DNA of 43,434 nucleotides from Alphaproteobacteria bacterium (GTDB taxonomy: Bacteria > Pseudomonadota > Alphaproteobacteria > Rickettsiales > UBA998), in the NCBI GenBank assembly GCA_004293935.1, contig RDZH01000029.1, positions 1 through 43,434 of the forward strand. Reading direction: 5' to 3'. Shown one piece after another: positions 43,338 to 43,434 of this stretch (position 1 is the first letter of the stretch; every line of letters starts with the position of its first letter). The position numbers and the translations under genes were made by a program. The notes under the pieces are model-generated. The model ran no database searches. It was not told the origin of the DNA and worked only from the letters and a program-made list of their open reading frames with translations.

Positions 43338-43434
43338 TCAACAGTGAAATGCGCCACTAGGTTTATGTGAGGCGTAGGCTACCTGATATGGCGTATTAAA
43401 ATTAAGAATCTTCCTTGGTCGTTGATTGAGGAGA
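43338..43434 (-). mobile_element. IS30-family transposase, C-terminal part (partial at window edge)
   Basis: Running in from the window edge, the minus strand encodes LLNQRPRKILNFNTPYQVAY and then ASHKPSGAFHC before TGA at 43340-43338. N-x-R-P-R-K-x-L-x-F-x-T-P is the conserved end of IS30-family transposases. The element's terminal repeat should follow immediately, within about 43310-43337, but its border cannot be fixed from one copy. Confidence 0.8.

Overview
This window looks like a chromosomal segment of a low-GC alphaproteobacterium of the host-associated, Rickettsiales-like kind. The evidence is a compact virB8-virB9-virB10-virB11-virD4 type IV secretion (T4SS) cluster without the rest of the vir genes, a flavin-dependent thymidylate synthase (thyX), an alphaproteobacterial-looking housekeeping complement, and many short palindromic repeats. 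PanC, PyrE and ThiE suggest it is less reduced than Rickettsia. Genus cannot be fixed from sequence alone.

Positions 1-11093 are an accessory island beside a tRNA-Ser(GGA) gene. From the tRNA inward it holds a P4-type integrase, a coiled-coil protein, an AlpA-type regulator and a second tyrosine recombinase with its own N-terminal helix-turn-helix. Then comes a tight three-gene operon (TIGR04255-like protein, HTH protein, unknown protein; 4446-6728) behind an operator-like repeat cluster. Next is a 670-base gene-poor stretch containing a structured, terminator-ended RNA candidate. Last are a 37-residue lipoprotein, a probably broken hydrophilic gene, and a DUF4011-type SF1 helicase cut short by an IS481-family element at the left edge.

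Positions 11094-11775 carry tRNA-Ser and initiator tRNA-Met. Upstream of tRNA-Ser are two truncated copies of its promoter and 5' end, each able to fold with an inverted copy of the tRNA D-arm.

Positions 11845-29802 are core genome: yihY, a RutE-like nitroreductase, a HIT protein, the T4SS operon (followed closely by thiE and a glycosyltransferase-like gene), an OmpV/MipA porin-like protein, a UvrD/PcrA helicase, three small unknown genes, dnaQ, a 2OG-Fe(II) oxygenase-like gene, thyX, a small membrane protein, panC and pyrE.

Positions 29803-43434 hold a large palindrome, a TPR protein, rsmE-sdhE, further palindromic repeats, rsmD, and the cell-shape cluster mreC-mreD-mrdA-rodA with tadA. These are followed by a 1208-residue TPR protein and tRNA-Cys. 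The right end is an RTX-repeat gene fragment caught between two IS30-family transposase 3' ends.
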